64,000 nt of DNA, from the NCBI RefSeq assembly GCF_030518215.1, contig NZ_JAULRT010000059.1, positions 124,001 through 188,000 of the forward strand. Reading direction: 5' to 3'. Below are positions 36,520 through 45,473 of the stretch, in pieces (position 1 is the first letter of the stretch; each line of letters begins with the position of its first letter). The translations under genes and the position numbers were made by a program. Source of the DNA: Gilvimarinus algae (GTDB taxonomy: Bacteria; Pseudomonadota; Gammaproteobacteria; Pseudomonadales; Cellvibrionaceae). The notes below the pieces were generated by a model. That model was given only the letters and a program-made list of their open reading frames with translations, ran no database searches and was not told the origin of the DNA.

Positions 36520-37683
36520 TCAGGGACTGAGCGGCAGCTGCGCGGTGTCGGCGATTCCCCGGGCCGCAGGGAGTGAAGGGTAAACTCGTTCTATCACCTG
36601 GCGCGCCGTGGCTCGGTAAGTGGTGAGTTTACCGCCCATAACAGTCAGCACCCGCGGGGTGGTCTGATTGTCGGCGATCATCATCACCTCGCGACTGCGA
36701 CCAAAGGCTGCTGCATTACTGTGGGGCAGTACGCGCAAGCCGGCAAAAGTCTCGGCGCTGGAGGGCAGTATATGAAGCTGCGGGAAGTAGTGCTTCAGCA
36801 CATTAATCAGGTAGTGCATTTCCTGGGGGTGGCACTCAGCCGCCTCCGGCGCGCCTGTGTGCGGCGTCTCGGTGGTGCCCACAAGCAGCTGCCCCCGCCA
36901 GGGCAGGGCAAAGACCGCCCGGCCATCGGTTGGCGACTCAAGGTAGTAGTGATGCTGTAGCAAAGGGGGCAGCAGCAGATGGCTGCCCTGCACCAAATCG
37001 ATGCCGGGCAGCTCGGGAGCCGGGTCAATCAGGCCGTTGACCTGCGCCGCCCAAGGGCCAGCGCAGTTGATCAGCACCCGGGTGCGAAGATGGTGGTGTT
37101 GGCTACTTTTGACATACTCCAGGTCACAGCCAAAGGCGTGGCGTGCAGCGCTTGTCAGCCGCGCTCCGGTTTGGAGCTCGGCACCGAGTGAGCAGGCAGA
37201 GGCGACCACGGCGCGCGTCAACTGGCGATCGTCCGTCTGGGCCTCGTAGTAGCGGAAAACGCCTCTGAGCCCCTGAGTGTTGATGCCATCAAGAGCCTCC
37301 CACTGCGAGGGCTTAAGCTGAGTAAAGCGGGTGCTAGGGTCCCAGCCCGAGAGCAGGCGGTATAGGCTCAGTCCCGCAAAAATAGTGGCGCGTGAGCGCG
37401 AGCTGCTCTCGTAGACGGGAATGTGCAGCGGTGCGAGCTTGACCAAACCGGGAGCCAGCTTCAGGAGCAGCTCGCGTTCGTGGAGTGATTCGCGCACCAG
37501 CGAAAGCTGCGCCGATTCCAGATAGCGCAGGCCACCGTGAATGAGCTTGCTGGATTTACTCGAGGTGGCATGGCCGACCTCTCCCGCTTCCAGCAACAGC
37601 ACTTTATAGCCGGCCGCAGCCCCGGCTTGGGCGACTCCGGCACCGGTAATACCGGCACCAATGACGGTGAGATCGTAGTCCAC
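36520..37683 (-). CDS. Short GlpD-like FAD-dependent glycerol-3-phosphate oxidoreductase
   Basis: FAD enzyme of the DAO/GlpD superfamily. 387 residues; N-terminal dinucleotide-binding loop VIGAGITGAGVAQAGAAAG and the GlpD fingerprint SSKSSKLIHGGLRYLES..LVRESLHERELL. Later VLINCAGPWAAQVNGL, LVGTTETPH and LRVLPHSN are conserved. GlpD is normally about 500 residues; the C-terminal all-alpha cap domain is missing, and the reading frame ends cleanly after the Rossmann part (VMGGKLTTYRATARQVIERV). Starts at GTG 37683, 9 bases after the DUF2214 stop. It may act on another alpha-hydroxyacid or polyol phosphate. Confidence 0.78.
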   Translation of the reverse strand: MDYDLTVIGAGITGAGVAQAGAAAGYKVLLLEAGEVGHATSSKSSKLIHGGLRYLESAQLSLVRESLHERELLLKLAPGLVKLAPLHIPVYESSSRSRATIFAGLSLYRLLSGWDPSTRFTQLKPSQWEALDGINTQGLRGVFRYYEAQTDDRQLTRAVVASACSLGAELQTGARLTSAARHAFGCDLEYVKSSQHHHLRTRVLINCAGPWAAQVNGLIDPAPELPGIDLVQGSHLLLPPLLQHHYYLESPTDGRAVFALPWRGQLLVGTTETPHTGAPEAAECHPQEMHYLINVLKHYFPQLHILPSSAETFAGLRVLPHSNAAAFGRSREVMMIADNQTTPRVLTVMGGKLTTYRATARQVIERVYPSLPAARGIADTAQLPLSP

Positions 37684-37692
37684 AGCTGGCTC

Positions 37693-38136
37693 CTAGAGGG
37701 GGTAGCGCACCATGAGTGCGGCGAGAAGAGGGATCAGCAGCACACCGGCCAGTTGCATCCGTTGCAGGTGCGCGATTGCACCGGGCAGCGACACCGTTGC
37801 GCTCGGCCCGGCGCTGTTCGCCTCGCGGCGGGCTCTGACAAACCTCACAGTGGGCCAGGCAGAGAGCAAGCCGGTGAGTACAAAGACGCCGACTTTGGCA
37901 TGAAAGAAACCGTTGGCCAGATAAAATTCAGCTGGGGTGCCGACCGCGAAGACTTTCAGCAGTCCTGTCATCAGCACCACGAGAGCGCTCGCCCCGTAAA
38001 GACCATCGATCCGTGCCAAGCGGATAACCTCAGCTGGGCTCAATTGGCGTGAAAACAGTAAGTGCTGAGCGAGCAGAGCGGCGAACAGGGTCATGAAGCC
38101 GATATAGTGAAGGTAACTGACAATGGTTTCGAGCAC
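37693..38136 (-). CDS. DUF2214 family membrane protein
   Basis: 147 residues with four predicted membrane helices (about 7-25, 46-66, 79-96 and 126-143). Opens with LETIVSYLHYIGFMTLFAALLAQHLLFSRQ, the family-typical start. Function unknown. GTG start at 38136; the downstream GlpD-like gene follows 9 bases after its stop, so they form a two-gene unit. Confidence 0.8.
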   Translation of the reverse strand: MLETIVSYLHYIGFMTLFAALLAQHLLFSRQLSPAEVIRLARIDGLYGASALVVLMTGLLKVFAVGTPAEFYLANGFFHAKVGVFVLTGLLSAWPTVRFVRARREANSAGPSATVSLPGAIAHLQRMQLAGVLLIPLLAALMVRYPL

Positions 38137-38258
38137 GGCAAGCTCCCTTGGCTCAGTGCGTATATACCAAGGATGCTAAAAGATTGTACTGCGGGAGTAA
38201 ATGCCAGCTCTGATCCGGCCTATCGCCAAAGCGGCCGAGCGCCAGTGGCGGCTCCGGG

Positions 38259-38585
38259 TTAAGAGTCGCCCGGCATCATACCGCCGTAGGGAAAGGGGGT
38301 GACCTTGTCGCCTTTGAATTCGCTGACCTTGGCAGAGCCCTCTTTCTCGACCTCGTCGATACGTACAATCGCGTGCATGGGCACGTAGGAGCGCTTGACC
38401 CCGGCAAACTCATTCTTGAGCTTTTCCTCGCCCGGATCGACCACGACCTGGCTGCGCTCGCCAAAGACGAACTCTTCGATTTCGATGAACCCGTACATCT
38501 CGCTCTGGTAGATGGCTCGGGCGAATACCTCAAAGATCTGTCCTTGATTGTGGAAGATGACTTTGTAGATAGGTTTGCCGGTCAT
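38259..38585 (-). CDS. DUF1820 family protein
   Basis: Small soluble protein of 108 residues: GKPIYKVIFHNQGQIFEVFARAIYQSEMYGFIEIEEFVFGE, then VVDPGEEKLKNEFAGVKRSYVPMHAIVRIDEVEKEG. Highly conserved in Gammaproteobacteria, function unknown. The frame is open to 38630, but ATG 38585 is the conserved start. Divergent from miaB. Confidence 0.87.
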   Translation of the reverse strand: MTGKPIYKVIFHNQGQIFEVFARAIYQSEMYGFIEIEEFVFGERSQVVVDPGEEKLKNEFAGVKRSYVPMHAIVRIDEVEKEGSAKVSEFKGDKVTPFPYGGMMPGDS

Positions 38586-38712
38586 AGATCCTCTGCGAAA
38601 GGGGCTGGAAAAGGGCGCGAAGAATAGCATATCCAGCTGGCTATGGAAGATTCTTGCACAAAAAACAGTCGATTTTTGTGGTTGGAGTATGGGATTTGAG
38701 CGGTGAGATGGC

Positions 38713-38718
38713 TATAAT
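38713..38718 (+). promoter_or_regulatory. -10 element of the miaB promoter
   Basis: Perfect TATAAT in the context GATGGCTATAATGCG, 40 bases before the miaB start. No -35 at normal spacing is evident: TTGAGC (38696) is only 11 bases away. Confidence 0.55.
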
Positions 38719-38758
38719 GCGCGGCCTTGAATTTCCGTCCCACAGCAGGTCCTGTTTT

Positions 38759-40120
38759 ATGTCCGCGACCGAAACACCGGTGAAAAAGCTCTACATCAAG
38801 ACCCACGGCTGCCAGATGAACGAGTACGATTCGTCGCGCATGCGTGATCTTCTGGGCGAATCCCACCAAATGGTGGCGACCGAGGACCCCGAGGAGGCAG
38901 ATGTGGTGTTGATCAATACCTGCTCGATCCGCGAAAAGGCCCAGGACAAGCTCTTTCATCAGCTCGGCCGTTGGAAGCAGCTGAAGGAGAAAAAGCCGGG
39001 CATGATCATTGGCGTGGGCGGCTGTGTCGCCAGCCAGGAGGGGGCCGCCATTGCCGAGCGCGCGCCCTACGTGGACTTGATCTTCGGCCCGCAGACACTG
39101 CATCGCCTGCCTGAAATGATCGAACAGCCACGGGAAAACGGCGCCGTGGTGGTGGATATCAGTTTTCCTGAAATCGAGAAATTTGACCGTCTGCCGCAGC
39201 CGGACGCCGACGGTGTCAGCGCCTTTGTCTCCATCATGGAAGGCTGCTCGAAGTACTGCACTTTCTGCGTGGTGCCCTACACCCGCGGTGAAGAGGTCAG
39301 TCGGCCGGTGGCAGACGTGATGGCTGAGGTGGTGCACCTGGCGGGTCAGGGCGTGCGCGAGATCAACCTTTTGGGACAGAACGTCAATGCCTACCGCGGC
39401 GAGTCGGACAGCGGCATTGTCGACCTAGCGGAGTTGATCACCTTTGTCGCCGCCGTTGACGGTATCGATCGCATTCGCTTCACCACTTCTCACCCGGTGG
39501 AGTTTTCGGACGCGCTTATCGATGTCTACGCCGAGGTGCCCGAGCTGGTCAGCCATCTGCATCTGCCCGTGCAAAGCGGCTCGGATCGCATTTTGATGGC
39601 CATGAAGCGCGGGCATACGGCTCTGGAGTATAAATCCAAGATGCGACGTATCCGCAAGTTGCGCCCGGATATAAGCTTTTCCTCGGACTTTATCGTCGGT
39701 TTTCCCGGAGAGACGGATGCCGACTTTGAAAAGACCATGGACCTGATCGCCGATATTGGATTCGATACCTCCTTTAGCTTTATCTACAGCCCGCGTCCGG
39801 GAACTCCGGCCTCGGATCTGGCCGACGACACCCCGATGGCTGTGAAAAAGCAACGGCTCCAAATCCTGCAGGCGCGTATCACCCAGCAGGCCCAACAGAT
39901 CAGTCGCCGCATGGTTGGCAAGACCGAGCGGGTACTGGTAACCGGCTACAGCAAAAAAGACCCGGGGCAGTTATCCGGCCGCACGGAAAACAACCGGGTG
40001 GTGAATTTTCGCGCAGACAATCCGGCGCTGATTGGCCGCTTTGCGGACATCCGTATTGACGAGGCCCTGCCCAATTCGCTGTTGGGCACGCTCATCGGTT
40101 CAGAGCTGGATGAGATGTAA
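38759..40120 (+). CDS. miaB: tRNA-2-methylthio-N6-dimethylallyladenosine synthase
   Basis: Radical-SAM methylthiotransferase acting on A37 of tRNAs. 453 residues in three domains: N-terminal UPF0004 ([12 protein letters not shown], with the auxiliary cluster cysteines), radical-SAM core with CSKYCTFC near residue 162, and C-terminal TRAM RNA-binding domain. ATG 38759 gives the family-typical start; upstream codons in frame back to 38654 include the promoter and are rejected. First gene of the miaB-phoH-ybeY-corC-lnt run. Confidence 0.96.
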   Translation: MSATETPVKKLYIKTHGCQMNEYDSSRMRDLLGESHQMVATEDPEEADVVLINTCSIREKAQDKLFHQLGRWKQLKEKKPGMIIGVGGCVASQEGAAIAERAPYVDLIFGPQTLHRLPEMIEQPRENGAVVVDISFPEIEKFDRLPQPDADGVSAFVSIMEGCSKYCTFCVVPYTRGEEVSRPVADVMAEVVHLAGQGVREINLLGQNVNAYRGESDSGIVDLAELITFVAAVDGIDRIRFTTSHPVEFSDALIDVYAEVPELVSHLHLPVQSGSDRILMAMKRGHTALEYKSKMRRIRKLRPDISFSSDFIVGFPGETDADFEKTMDLIADIGFDTSFSFIYSPRPGTPASDLADDTPMAVKKQRLQILQARITQQAQQISRRMVGKTERVLVTGYSKKDPGQLSGRTENNRVVNFRADNPALIGRFADIRIDEALPNSLLGTLIGSELDEM

Positions 40121-40252
40121 CACTTACCCTATAACCTGAGGTTTCATGCTGGCTATTGGTAATAATCAATTGACCGGTTGACAGGCTTCCCCCTTCGGGA
40201 GGAATGGTTTAGGCTTTCACTGACATATCGCAATAAGAGTACTGATTCGTCC

Positions 40253-41284
40253 TTGAATAAACACGTCGTCCCCGATGCCTCACAGGTCACCTGTGAGCTT
40301 ACCCTGGAACCCAATGACAATCGTCGCCTCGCCAGCCTCTGCGGTCAGTTTGACCAGCACTTGCGCCAGATTGAGCAGCGCCTGAACATTGAAATTAGCA
40401 ACCGCGGCAACCAATTTTCCCTGGTGGGTCAGCCGCAATCGGCAACAACCGCCGCCCAGGTATTGCGCGAGCTCTACCGGGAGACCGATACCACCGAACT
40501 GACGCCCGACGAAATCCATCTGGCGTTGCAAAGTGCAGGAATTGAACAGCTGATGCAGGATAACTCCGAGGCCCAAAGCGATGACGCGCCCGTGCCCGCC
40601 GGAACCGTATTGATTCGCACCAAAAAGTGCACGATCAAGCCCCGCGGTCTTAACCAGCTGCGCTACGTGCGCGCGGTGCAGACCAATGATATCAATTTTG
40701 GCGTGGGTCCCGCCGGGACCGGTAAAACCTATTTGGCGGTCGCCTGTGCGGTCGAAGCCCTGTTGCGCGACGACGTCGAGCGAATTTTGCTGGTGCGCCC
40801 GGCGGTAGAGGCCGGTGAAAAGCTGGGTTTCCTACCGGGGGATCTGGCTCAGAAAGTGGACCCCTACCTGCGACCTCTGTACGACGCGCTCTTTGAAATG
40901 CTCGGGTTTGAAACCGTGGGCAAGCTGCTTGAGCGCAATGTGATCGAAGTGGCGCCCCTGGCCTACATGCGTGGGCGCACTCTGAACAACTCTTTTGTCA
41001 TTCTCGATGAGAGCCAGAACACCACCTGCGAGCAGATGAAAATGTTCCTGACCCGGATTGGCTTTGGCTCCACAGCGGTCATCACCGGGGATCCGACGCA
41101 GATCGACTTGCCACGCGGGCAGAAGTCCGGTCTCAGGCATGTGGTGGATGTGCTGGATAACGTCGAGGGCATCAGCTTCACTCACTTTGGTGCCAAAGAC
41201 GTCGTTCGTCACCCGCTGGTGCAGCGAATCGTCGAAGCTTACGACGCCTACGAAGCCAAAAACCCCGACGGGCGGGAGCGCTGA
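40253..41284 (+). CDS. PhoH-like ATPase (YbeZ type)
   Basis: Cytoplasmic ATPase paired with YbeY in ribosome and RNA quality control. About 343 residues: N-terminal KH-like part (LEPNDNRRLASLCGQFDQHLRQIEQRLNIEISNRGNQF), then the PhoH domain with Walker A GPAGTGKT near residue 152 and Walker B FVILDESQN. There is no ATG in the first 190 codons. TTG 40253 fits the homologous start best; a TTG at 40178 is in frame and the choice is uncertain. Two bases before ybeY. Confidence 0.9.
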   Translation: MNKHVVPDASQVTCELTLEPNDNRRLASLCGQFDQHLRQIEQRLNIEISNRGNQFSLVGQPQSATTAAQVLRELYRETDTTELTPDEIHLALQSAGIEQLMQDNSEAQSDDAPVPAGTVLIRTKKCTIKPRGLNQLRYVRAVQTNDINFGVGPAGTGKTYLAVACAVEALLRDDVERILLVRPAVEAGEKLGFLPGDLAQKVDPYLRPLYDALFEMLGFETVGKLLERNVIEVAPLAYMRGRTLNNSFVILDESQNTTCEQMKMFLTRIGFGSTAVITGDPTQIDLPRGQKSGLRHVVDVLDNVEGISFTHFGAKDVVRHPLVQRIVEAYDAYEAKNPDGRER

Positions 41285-41285
41285 G

Positions 41286-41792
41286 ATGGCCTGCCAGGTC
41301 GACATCGAAATACAGGTTGACGACGAGAGCCTGCCCTCCGACGACGAGGTACACCGATGGGTGGCGGCGGCGGTGGCAGACCGGCGGCCCCAGGCCGAGG
41401 TCAGTGTCTGTATCGTCGACGCCAGCACCAGTGCCGAGTTGAACGGCCGCTATCGCGGCAAAGATTCGCCCACCAACGTCCTTTCCTTTCCCGCTGACCT
41501 GCCCGAAGAGCTCGGACTGGCGCTGCTTGGCGATCTTGTGATTTGCGCCGAAGTGGTGGCCCGCGAAGCCCGCGAGCAGGGCAAGCCTGCCGCCGCCCAC
41601 TGGGCGCATATGCTTGTGCATGGCACCCTGCATTTGCTAGGTTACGACCACATTGACGAGCACGAGGCCGAGCAAATGGAAGCGCTGGAAACTGACATTA
41701 TCACCGGGCTGGGCTTTGCGCCGCCCTATGCGACAGCGCCTGACAGCGCATCGGATCAGCCACACACCACACAGGACCTATCAGTGCCATGA
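41286..41792 (+). CDS. ybeY: Endoribonuclease YbeY
   Basis: Metal-dependent RNase for 16S rRNA 3'-end maturation and ribosome quality control. 168 residues with the zinc motif HGTLHLLGYDHIDEHE (three His) near residue 112 and the preceding LLGDLVICAEV and GKDSPTNVLSFP. The frame is open far upstream inside phoH, but ATG 41286 directly behind the phoH stop is right. Its stop overlaps corC as ATGA. Confidence 0.95.
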   Translation: MACQVDIEIQVDDESLPSDDEVHRWVAAAVADRRPQAEVSVCIVDASTSAELNGRYRGKDSPTNVLSFPADLPEELGLALLGDLVICAEVVAREAREQGKPAAAHWAHMLVHGTLHLLGYDHIDEHEAEQMEALETDIITGLGFAPPYATAPDSASDQPHTTQDLSVP

Positions 41793-42643
41793 CGGACGAC
41801 CCCTCGAGTAGCAGCGCGTCGCGCCCCCAGGAAAAATCCTGGCTGGACCGGTTGTTAAACGCCTTTTCCGGCGAACCGAAATCCCGCGACGACCTGCTGG
41901 AAATCATCAAAGACGCCGCCGAAAATAAACTGCTGGACCAGGAGGCGCTGAGCATCATCGAAGGTGCGTTGGATGTTTCCAGCCTGCAGGCGCGCGAAAT
42001 TATGATTCCGCGTACCCAGATCGTCGCCGTCAAAATTGACGATAAACCCAAGGACTTTCTGCCCAAGATTATCGAGTCGGGTCACTCCCGCTTCCCGGTG
42101 ATCGGAGACTCCATCGACGATATCAAGGGCATACTGCTGGCGAAGGATTTGCTGCGCATGATGCTGGAGGGAACCACCGATTTCAGCCTCGATAGCATTA
42201 TCCGCACCGCCAATATCGTCCCCGAGAGCAAGCGCGTAAATGTGCTTTTGCGTGAGTTTCGCGAGCAGCGCTACCACATGGCGCTGGTTATCGACGAATA
42301 TGGCGGTATCTCCGGCCTGATTACCATTGAGGACATTCTCGAAGAGATCGTCGGGGATATCGAAGACGAGACCGATGAAGAGGTCTCGGACGAGTACATC
42401 AAAAAAGTCAGTGATACCGACTATGTCATCAAGGCCCTGACGCCCATTGAAGACTTCAACGATTATTTTGAAGCGGGCCTGTCCGATGAAGACTTCGACA
42501 CCATTGGTGGCATTTTGATGCAGGCTTTCGGACACTTGCCCAAGCGCAATGAGACCACCGAGGTCGACGGTTTTACCTTCCGCGTGCTCTACGCCGATAA
42601 CCGGCAAATTCACTTGGTGCGACTCACACTTGGTAACGACTGA
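41789..42643 (+). CDS. corC: CorC/YbeX, CBS-domain protein for Mg/Co homeostasis
   Basis: Cytoplasmic CBS-pair protein linked with magnesium/cobalt efflux and ribosome stress. 284 residues: two CBS domains (about 70-190, with MIPRTQIVAVKID and VIDEYGGISGLITIEDILEEIVGDIEDETDEE) and the C-terminal CorC_HlyC domain (DYVIKALTPIEDFNDYF). ATG 41789 overlaps the ybeY stop by four bases, so coupled translation. Confidence 0.95.
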   Translation: MTDDPSSSSASRPQEKSWLDRLLNAFSGEPKSRDDLLEIIKDAAENKLLDQEALSIIEGALDVSSLQAREIMIPRTQIVAVKIDDKPKDFLPKIIESGHSRFPVIGDSIDDIKGILLAKDLLRMMLEGTTDFSLDSIIRTANIVPESKRVNVLLREFREQRYHMALVIDEYGGISGLITIEDILEEIVGDIEDETDEEVSDEYIKKVSDTDYVIKALTPIEDFNDYFEAGLSDEDFDTIGGILMQAFGHLPKRNETTEVDGFTFRVLYADNRQIHLVRLTLGND

Positions 42644-44174
42644 AACCATTATCACCGGTCAGGTCAGCACCGGGCTTAACCGCTTGGGTTGGTATAACGC
42701 CGCCTCTTTAGCGCTTCTGGCCGGGGGGCTGCAACCCCTGGCGCTGGCACCTTTTAATCTCTGGCCACTGGCTATCCTTGGTCTGGCGGTGTTTGCGCTA
42801 CTGATGTTTAAGGTCTCTGCCCGGCGGGCCATGCTGGTGGCCGGTTGTTTTGGTGCCGGTCTCTACGGCGTCGGCATTTCCTGGATTTACGTTGCCATCC
42901 ACGAGTTCGGTAACGCCTCGGCGCTGCTGGCGGCAAGCTTGACCGCGCTCTTTGTGCTGTTTATGGCTCTTGTCTTTGCCTTGCCTTTTGTGGTGTGCCG
43001 TTCGCTGCTCGGCCACGGCCGGCTCGGGGTGCTCCTGGGCTTTCCCGCTTGTTATCTGCTGGGCGAGTGGCTGCGCTCTTGGCTCCTGACGGGTTTTCCC
43101 TGGCTGTATGTCGGTTATGGGCACCTTGAGAGTCCGCTGGCGGGTTGGGCTCCGTTGCTCGGCGTCCTGGGCGTCGGGTACATCGCCGTTTTCAGCGCCG
43201 CTACCTTGGCCTCTTGGGCGTTTTTTGTTCGCCCCTCTGGCAACCTGTGGATGGCGAGTGTCTCGGTGGTGGCCTTTTGGCTGGTCGGTTGGGCGCTGGC
43301 TGATGTGCACTGGACGCGTATTAATCACGATCACCCGGTCTCGGTGGCGATGGTTCAGCCCAATGTGCCCCAAGAGGTTAAGTGGGACCCAGCACAGGCC
43401 GAGCCTACCCTAGACCGCCTGATGGCCCTGAGTGAGCCCCACTGGAATGCCGACTGGTTGATATGGCCCGAGGCGGCCGTGCCCCTGACCTACCACAATG
43501 CCCTGGACTTTCTGAACGAACTCACCCGCCAGGCCAGCCGTTCGCAAACGGGTGTGATCACCGGCATTATCTACGACGATCATGCCCAGCGGAAATTCTA
43601 CAATTCGCTGGCGGGTTTTGGCGACGCCCTGGGCATTTACCACAAGCGTCGGTTGGTGCCTTTTGGCGAATATGTACCGCTGGAAGACTGGCTGCGCGGG
43701 ACCATCGAGTTTTTCGATTTGCCCACCTCTTATATTCACCCGGGGCCCGATGAACAAAGTGGCCTGCAAGTGGGTGATGTCAGTATTGCTCCGACCATCT
43801 GCTATGAGGTGGTCTATCCATCGCTGGTCGCCAATAGCGCCCATCACCGCAATGTTTTGCTCACGGTCAGCAATGATGCCTGGTTTGCCGATTCGATTGG
43901 CCCCCTGCAGCACCTGCAGATGGCCCGGATGCGGGCACTGGAAACGGGGCGTTACCTGCTGCGCAGCACTAACAACGGTGTCAGTGCTATCATCGGGCCC
44001 AAAGGGCAGGTGTTGGGTCGTACCGAGCAGTTCGTCAGTGCCACGCTGACAGGGCGCGTTTACCCGGCCTACGGTGACACACCGTTTATGCGTTGGGGCA
44101 GCTTGCCGGTGGTGGCACTGGGGTTTGCCTTGCTGCTGGGCTTGTTGGCGGCAAGGCGCAAATACCAATACTAG
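42630..44174 (+). CDS. lnt: Apolipoprotein N-acyltransferase
   Basis: Final step of lipoprotein maturation: N-acylation of the diacylglyceryl-Cys in the inner membrane. About 514 residues with an N-terminal multi-helix domain (LALLAGGLQPLALAPFNLWPLAILGLAVFALL) and a periplasmic nitrilase-like domain. The catalytic triad is present: Glu in IWPEAAVP, Lys in YHKRRLVPFGEYVPLE, Cys in TICYEVVYP. Start uncertain: TTG 42630 overlaps the end of corC by 14 bases, and a later TTG at 42684 is possible. Would act on the lipoproteins encoded in this window. Confidence 0.93.
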   Translation: MVTTETIITGQVSTGLNRLGWYNAASLALLAGGLQPLALAPFNLWPLAILGLAVFALLMFKVSARRAMLVAGCFGAGLYGVGISWIYVAIHEFGNASALLAASLTALFVLFMALVFALPFVVCRSLLGHGRLGVLLGFPACYLLGEWLRSWLLTGFPWLYVGYGHLESPLAGWAPLLGVLGVGYIAVFSAATLASWAFFVRPSGNLWMASVSVVAFWLVGWALADVHWTRINHDHPVSVAMVQPNVPQEVKWDPAQAEPTLDRLMALSEPHWNADWLIWPEAAVPLTYHNALDFLNELTRQASRSQTGVITGIIYDDHAQRKFYNSLAGFGDALGIYHKRRLVPFGEYVPLEDWLRGTIEFFDLPTSYIHPGPDEQSGLQVGDVSIAPTICYEVVYPSLVANSAHHRNVLLTVSNDAWFADSIGPLQHLQMARMRALETGRYLLRSTNNGVSAIIGPKGQVLGRTEQFVSATLTGRVYPAYGDTPFMRWGSLPVVALGFALLLGLLAARRKYQY

Positions 44175-44228
44175 CGGTTGCCATTACTGGCTATCCCCAT
44201 TTTTGACCAAGTCAGAAAAGTCGCACGC

Positions 44229-44343
44229 TTATTGATCTGGCCTAGGACGAAGCACCAAGTATTGATGTGGGCCTTTGGCAATGACGGCTTCAGCCTCAAA
44301 CCGTTCGTGTCCGGGGCGATTTAGGGTCTTGTAAGCGGTGAGT
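44229..44343 (-). pseudogene. Possible remnant of a second DUF2971-type C-terminus
   Basis: Just behind the DUF2971 gene, in another frame, the minus strand reads LTAYKTLNRPGHERFEAEA then VIAKGPHQYLVLRPRPDQ and a stop (44229-44231). The PGHERFEAEAV part resembles the end of the DUF2971 protein (PGTKVFQAEAV). No start of its own. A decayed duplicate end or an independent tiny ORF; not proven. Confidence 0.3.
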
Positions 44344-44344
44344 C

Positions 44345-45253
44345 TTACCTGGCGGGGTTAACCCGGGAAAAGCTGATCTCGTACTTGCCGGGGACCGCTT
44401 CGGCCTGAAACACCTTGGTACCCGGGTAGCGCTTTTGCAGTATTTCTAGCAGCGTTTTTTTGTCTTCCACGCTCATAAACGCGCCCAGATAAACGGCTTT
44501 GAAGTGCTCCGGTTCAAAAGTGACCTGAGAGTACCAGTCTTTTTCATCGGTGGATTTGCCCGCTTCAGCGGCGTCAACATTAAAAAAGCAGCGCCACTCC
44601 TGCTCGCCCTTGGCGGCCGGCTGTTTGCTGAGAAACTTGTCCTGAAAAAACTCCTGGCTTTGCAGCCGCTCGTTATGGAGTACTACGTTCAGTTGCTCCT
44701 TGAGGGTGGTGATCTCCGGGCGGGCGGGGTTGTAGTGCACCTGGAGCGGATTCTTTAAAACTGTATTTTCGCCGCACTGAAAGCGCAGCACTGCGCCGGT
44801 GTGGCTGTCGGCGTAGTATTGCCAGGCAATCAGGTTGTCTGCTTTCGCGCTAAAGCTGCAAATGCGCAGGCTGCGGGTATAGCGCCGCCAGTCGCTCATC
44901 ATTGCGTCGATTTCGTCCTGGCGCTGGTCTACCATTCGCGCCATCAGCTCATTGAGCACCTCCTCTGCCTCCTCGGGAGAGGCGAAGCGCTCTTCGTCCC
45001 GCCAGCGACGGATCACCGTCGACAGTGGCGAGGCGCCGCGAGGCTCTTCGCGGGCGAAGATCATGCCGCAGGCGGTGCGAATCACGCTCTGCAGCAGGGT
45101 TTGAGGATCGAACGAGAGCGGGGTGCGGTGATTGAGCTCAAACGGGTCTACATACAAGGCCGGCGCGCTAAAGCGCAGCGCCTGACTTTCGAGCAGTTCG
45201 CGAGCCGTGGCGGCCGTGGCGTACTTGGCCAGTGTATCGGGGTGATCGGGCAC
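44345..45253 (-). CDS. DUF2971 domain protein
   Basis: Protein of 302 residues, no signal or membrane segment. N-terminal half is helical (LAKYATAATARELLESQALRFSAPALYVDPFELNHRTPLSFDP), typical of DUF2971, then ICSFSAKADNLIAWQYYADSHTGAVLRFQCGEN, the family's CFS....LMW..YAD.H.G signature. DUF2971 proteins are often found near defence or toxin genes, but function is unknown. GTG start at 45253 with AAGGA six bases before it. Neighbours are housekeeping genes facing other ways, so it looks like a single inserted gene. Confidence 0.85.
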   Translation of the reverse strand: MPDHPDTLAKYATAATARELLESQALRFSAPALYVDPFELNHRTPLSFDPQTLLQSVIRTACGMIFAREEPRGASPLSTVIRRWRDEERFASPEEAEEVLNELMARMVDQRQDEIDAMMSDWRRYTRSLRICSFSAKADNLIAWQYYADSHTGAVLRFQCGENTVLKNPLQVHYNPARPEITTLKEQLNVVLHNERLQSQEFFQDKFLSKQPAAKGEQEWRCFFNVDAAEAGKSTDEKDWYSQVTFEPEHFKAVYLGAFMSVEDKKTLLEILQKRYPGTKVFQAEAVPGKYEISFSRVNPAR

Positions 45254-45350
45254 TTGTTGTCCTTGTTAGTCCTATCGGCCTGAGAGTTATCGGCTAGGCC
45301 GCCGATTTATAAAGTGTTTTGTGCCAGCCGGCAAGCGCTGTTGCGCAATA

Positions 45351-45379
45351 TTCAACGTTGGCGTCTCTGTCTATTTAAT
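45351..45379 (+). promoter_or_regulatory. Candidate sigma70 promoter of pyrB
   Basis: TTCAAC (45351-45356), 17 bases, TTTAAT (45374-45379), about 95 bases upstream of the GTG start. The leader between has no obvious attenuator. Confidence 0.4.
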
Positions 45380-45473
45380 AGCGGTTCGGAGGGAAATGTG
45401 CAACTTTCGCCATTTCGCCGAGCGCTTTTGGGCGTTAAAATAGCGCCACTTGCCAACCGCCAAAGGATTCACC

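Noticed and set aside
44345-45253. DUF2971 gene as part of a defence island
   Set aside because: No restriction, toxin, Abi or integrase genes lie nearby; the neighbours are lnt and pyrB.
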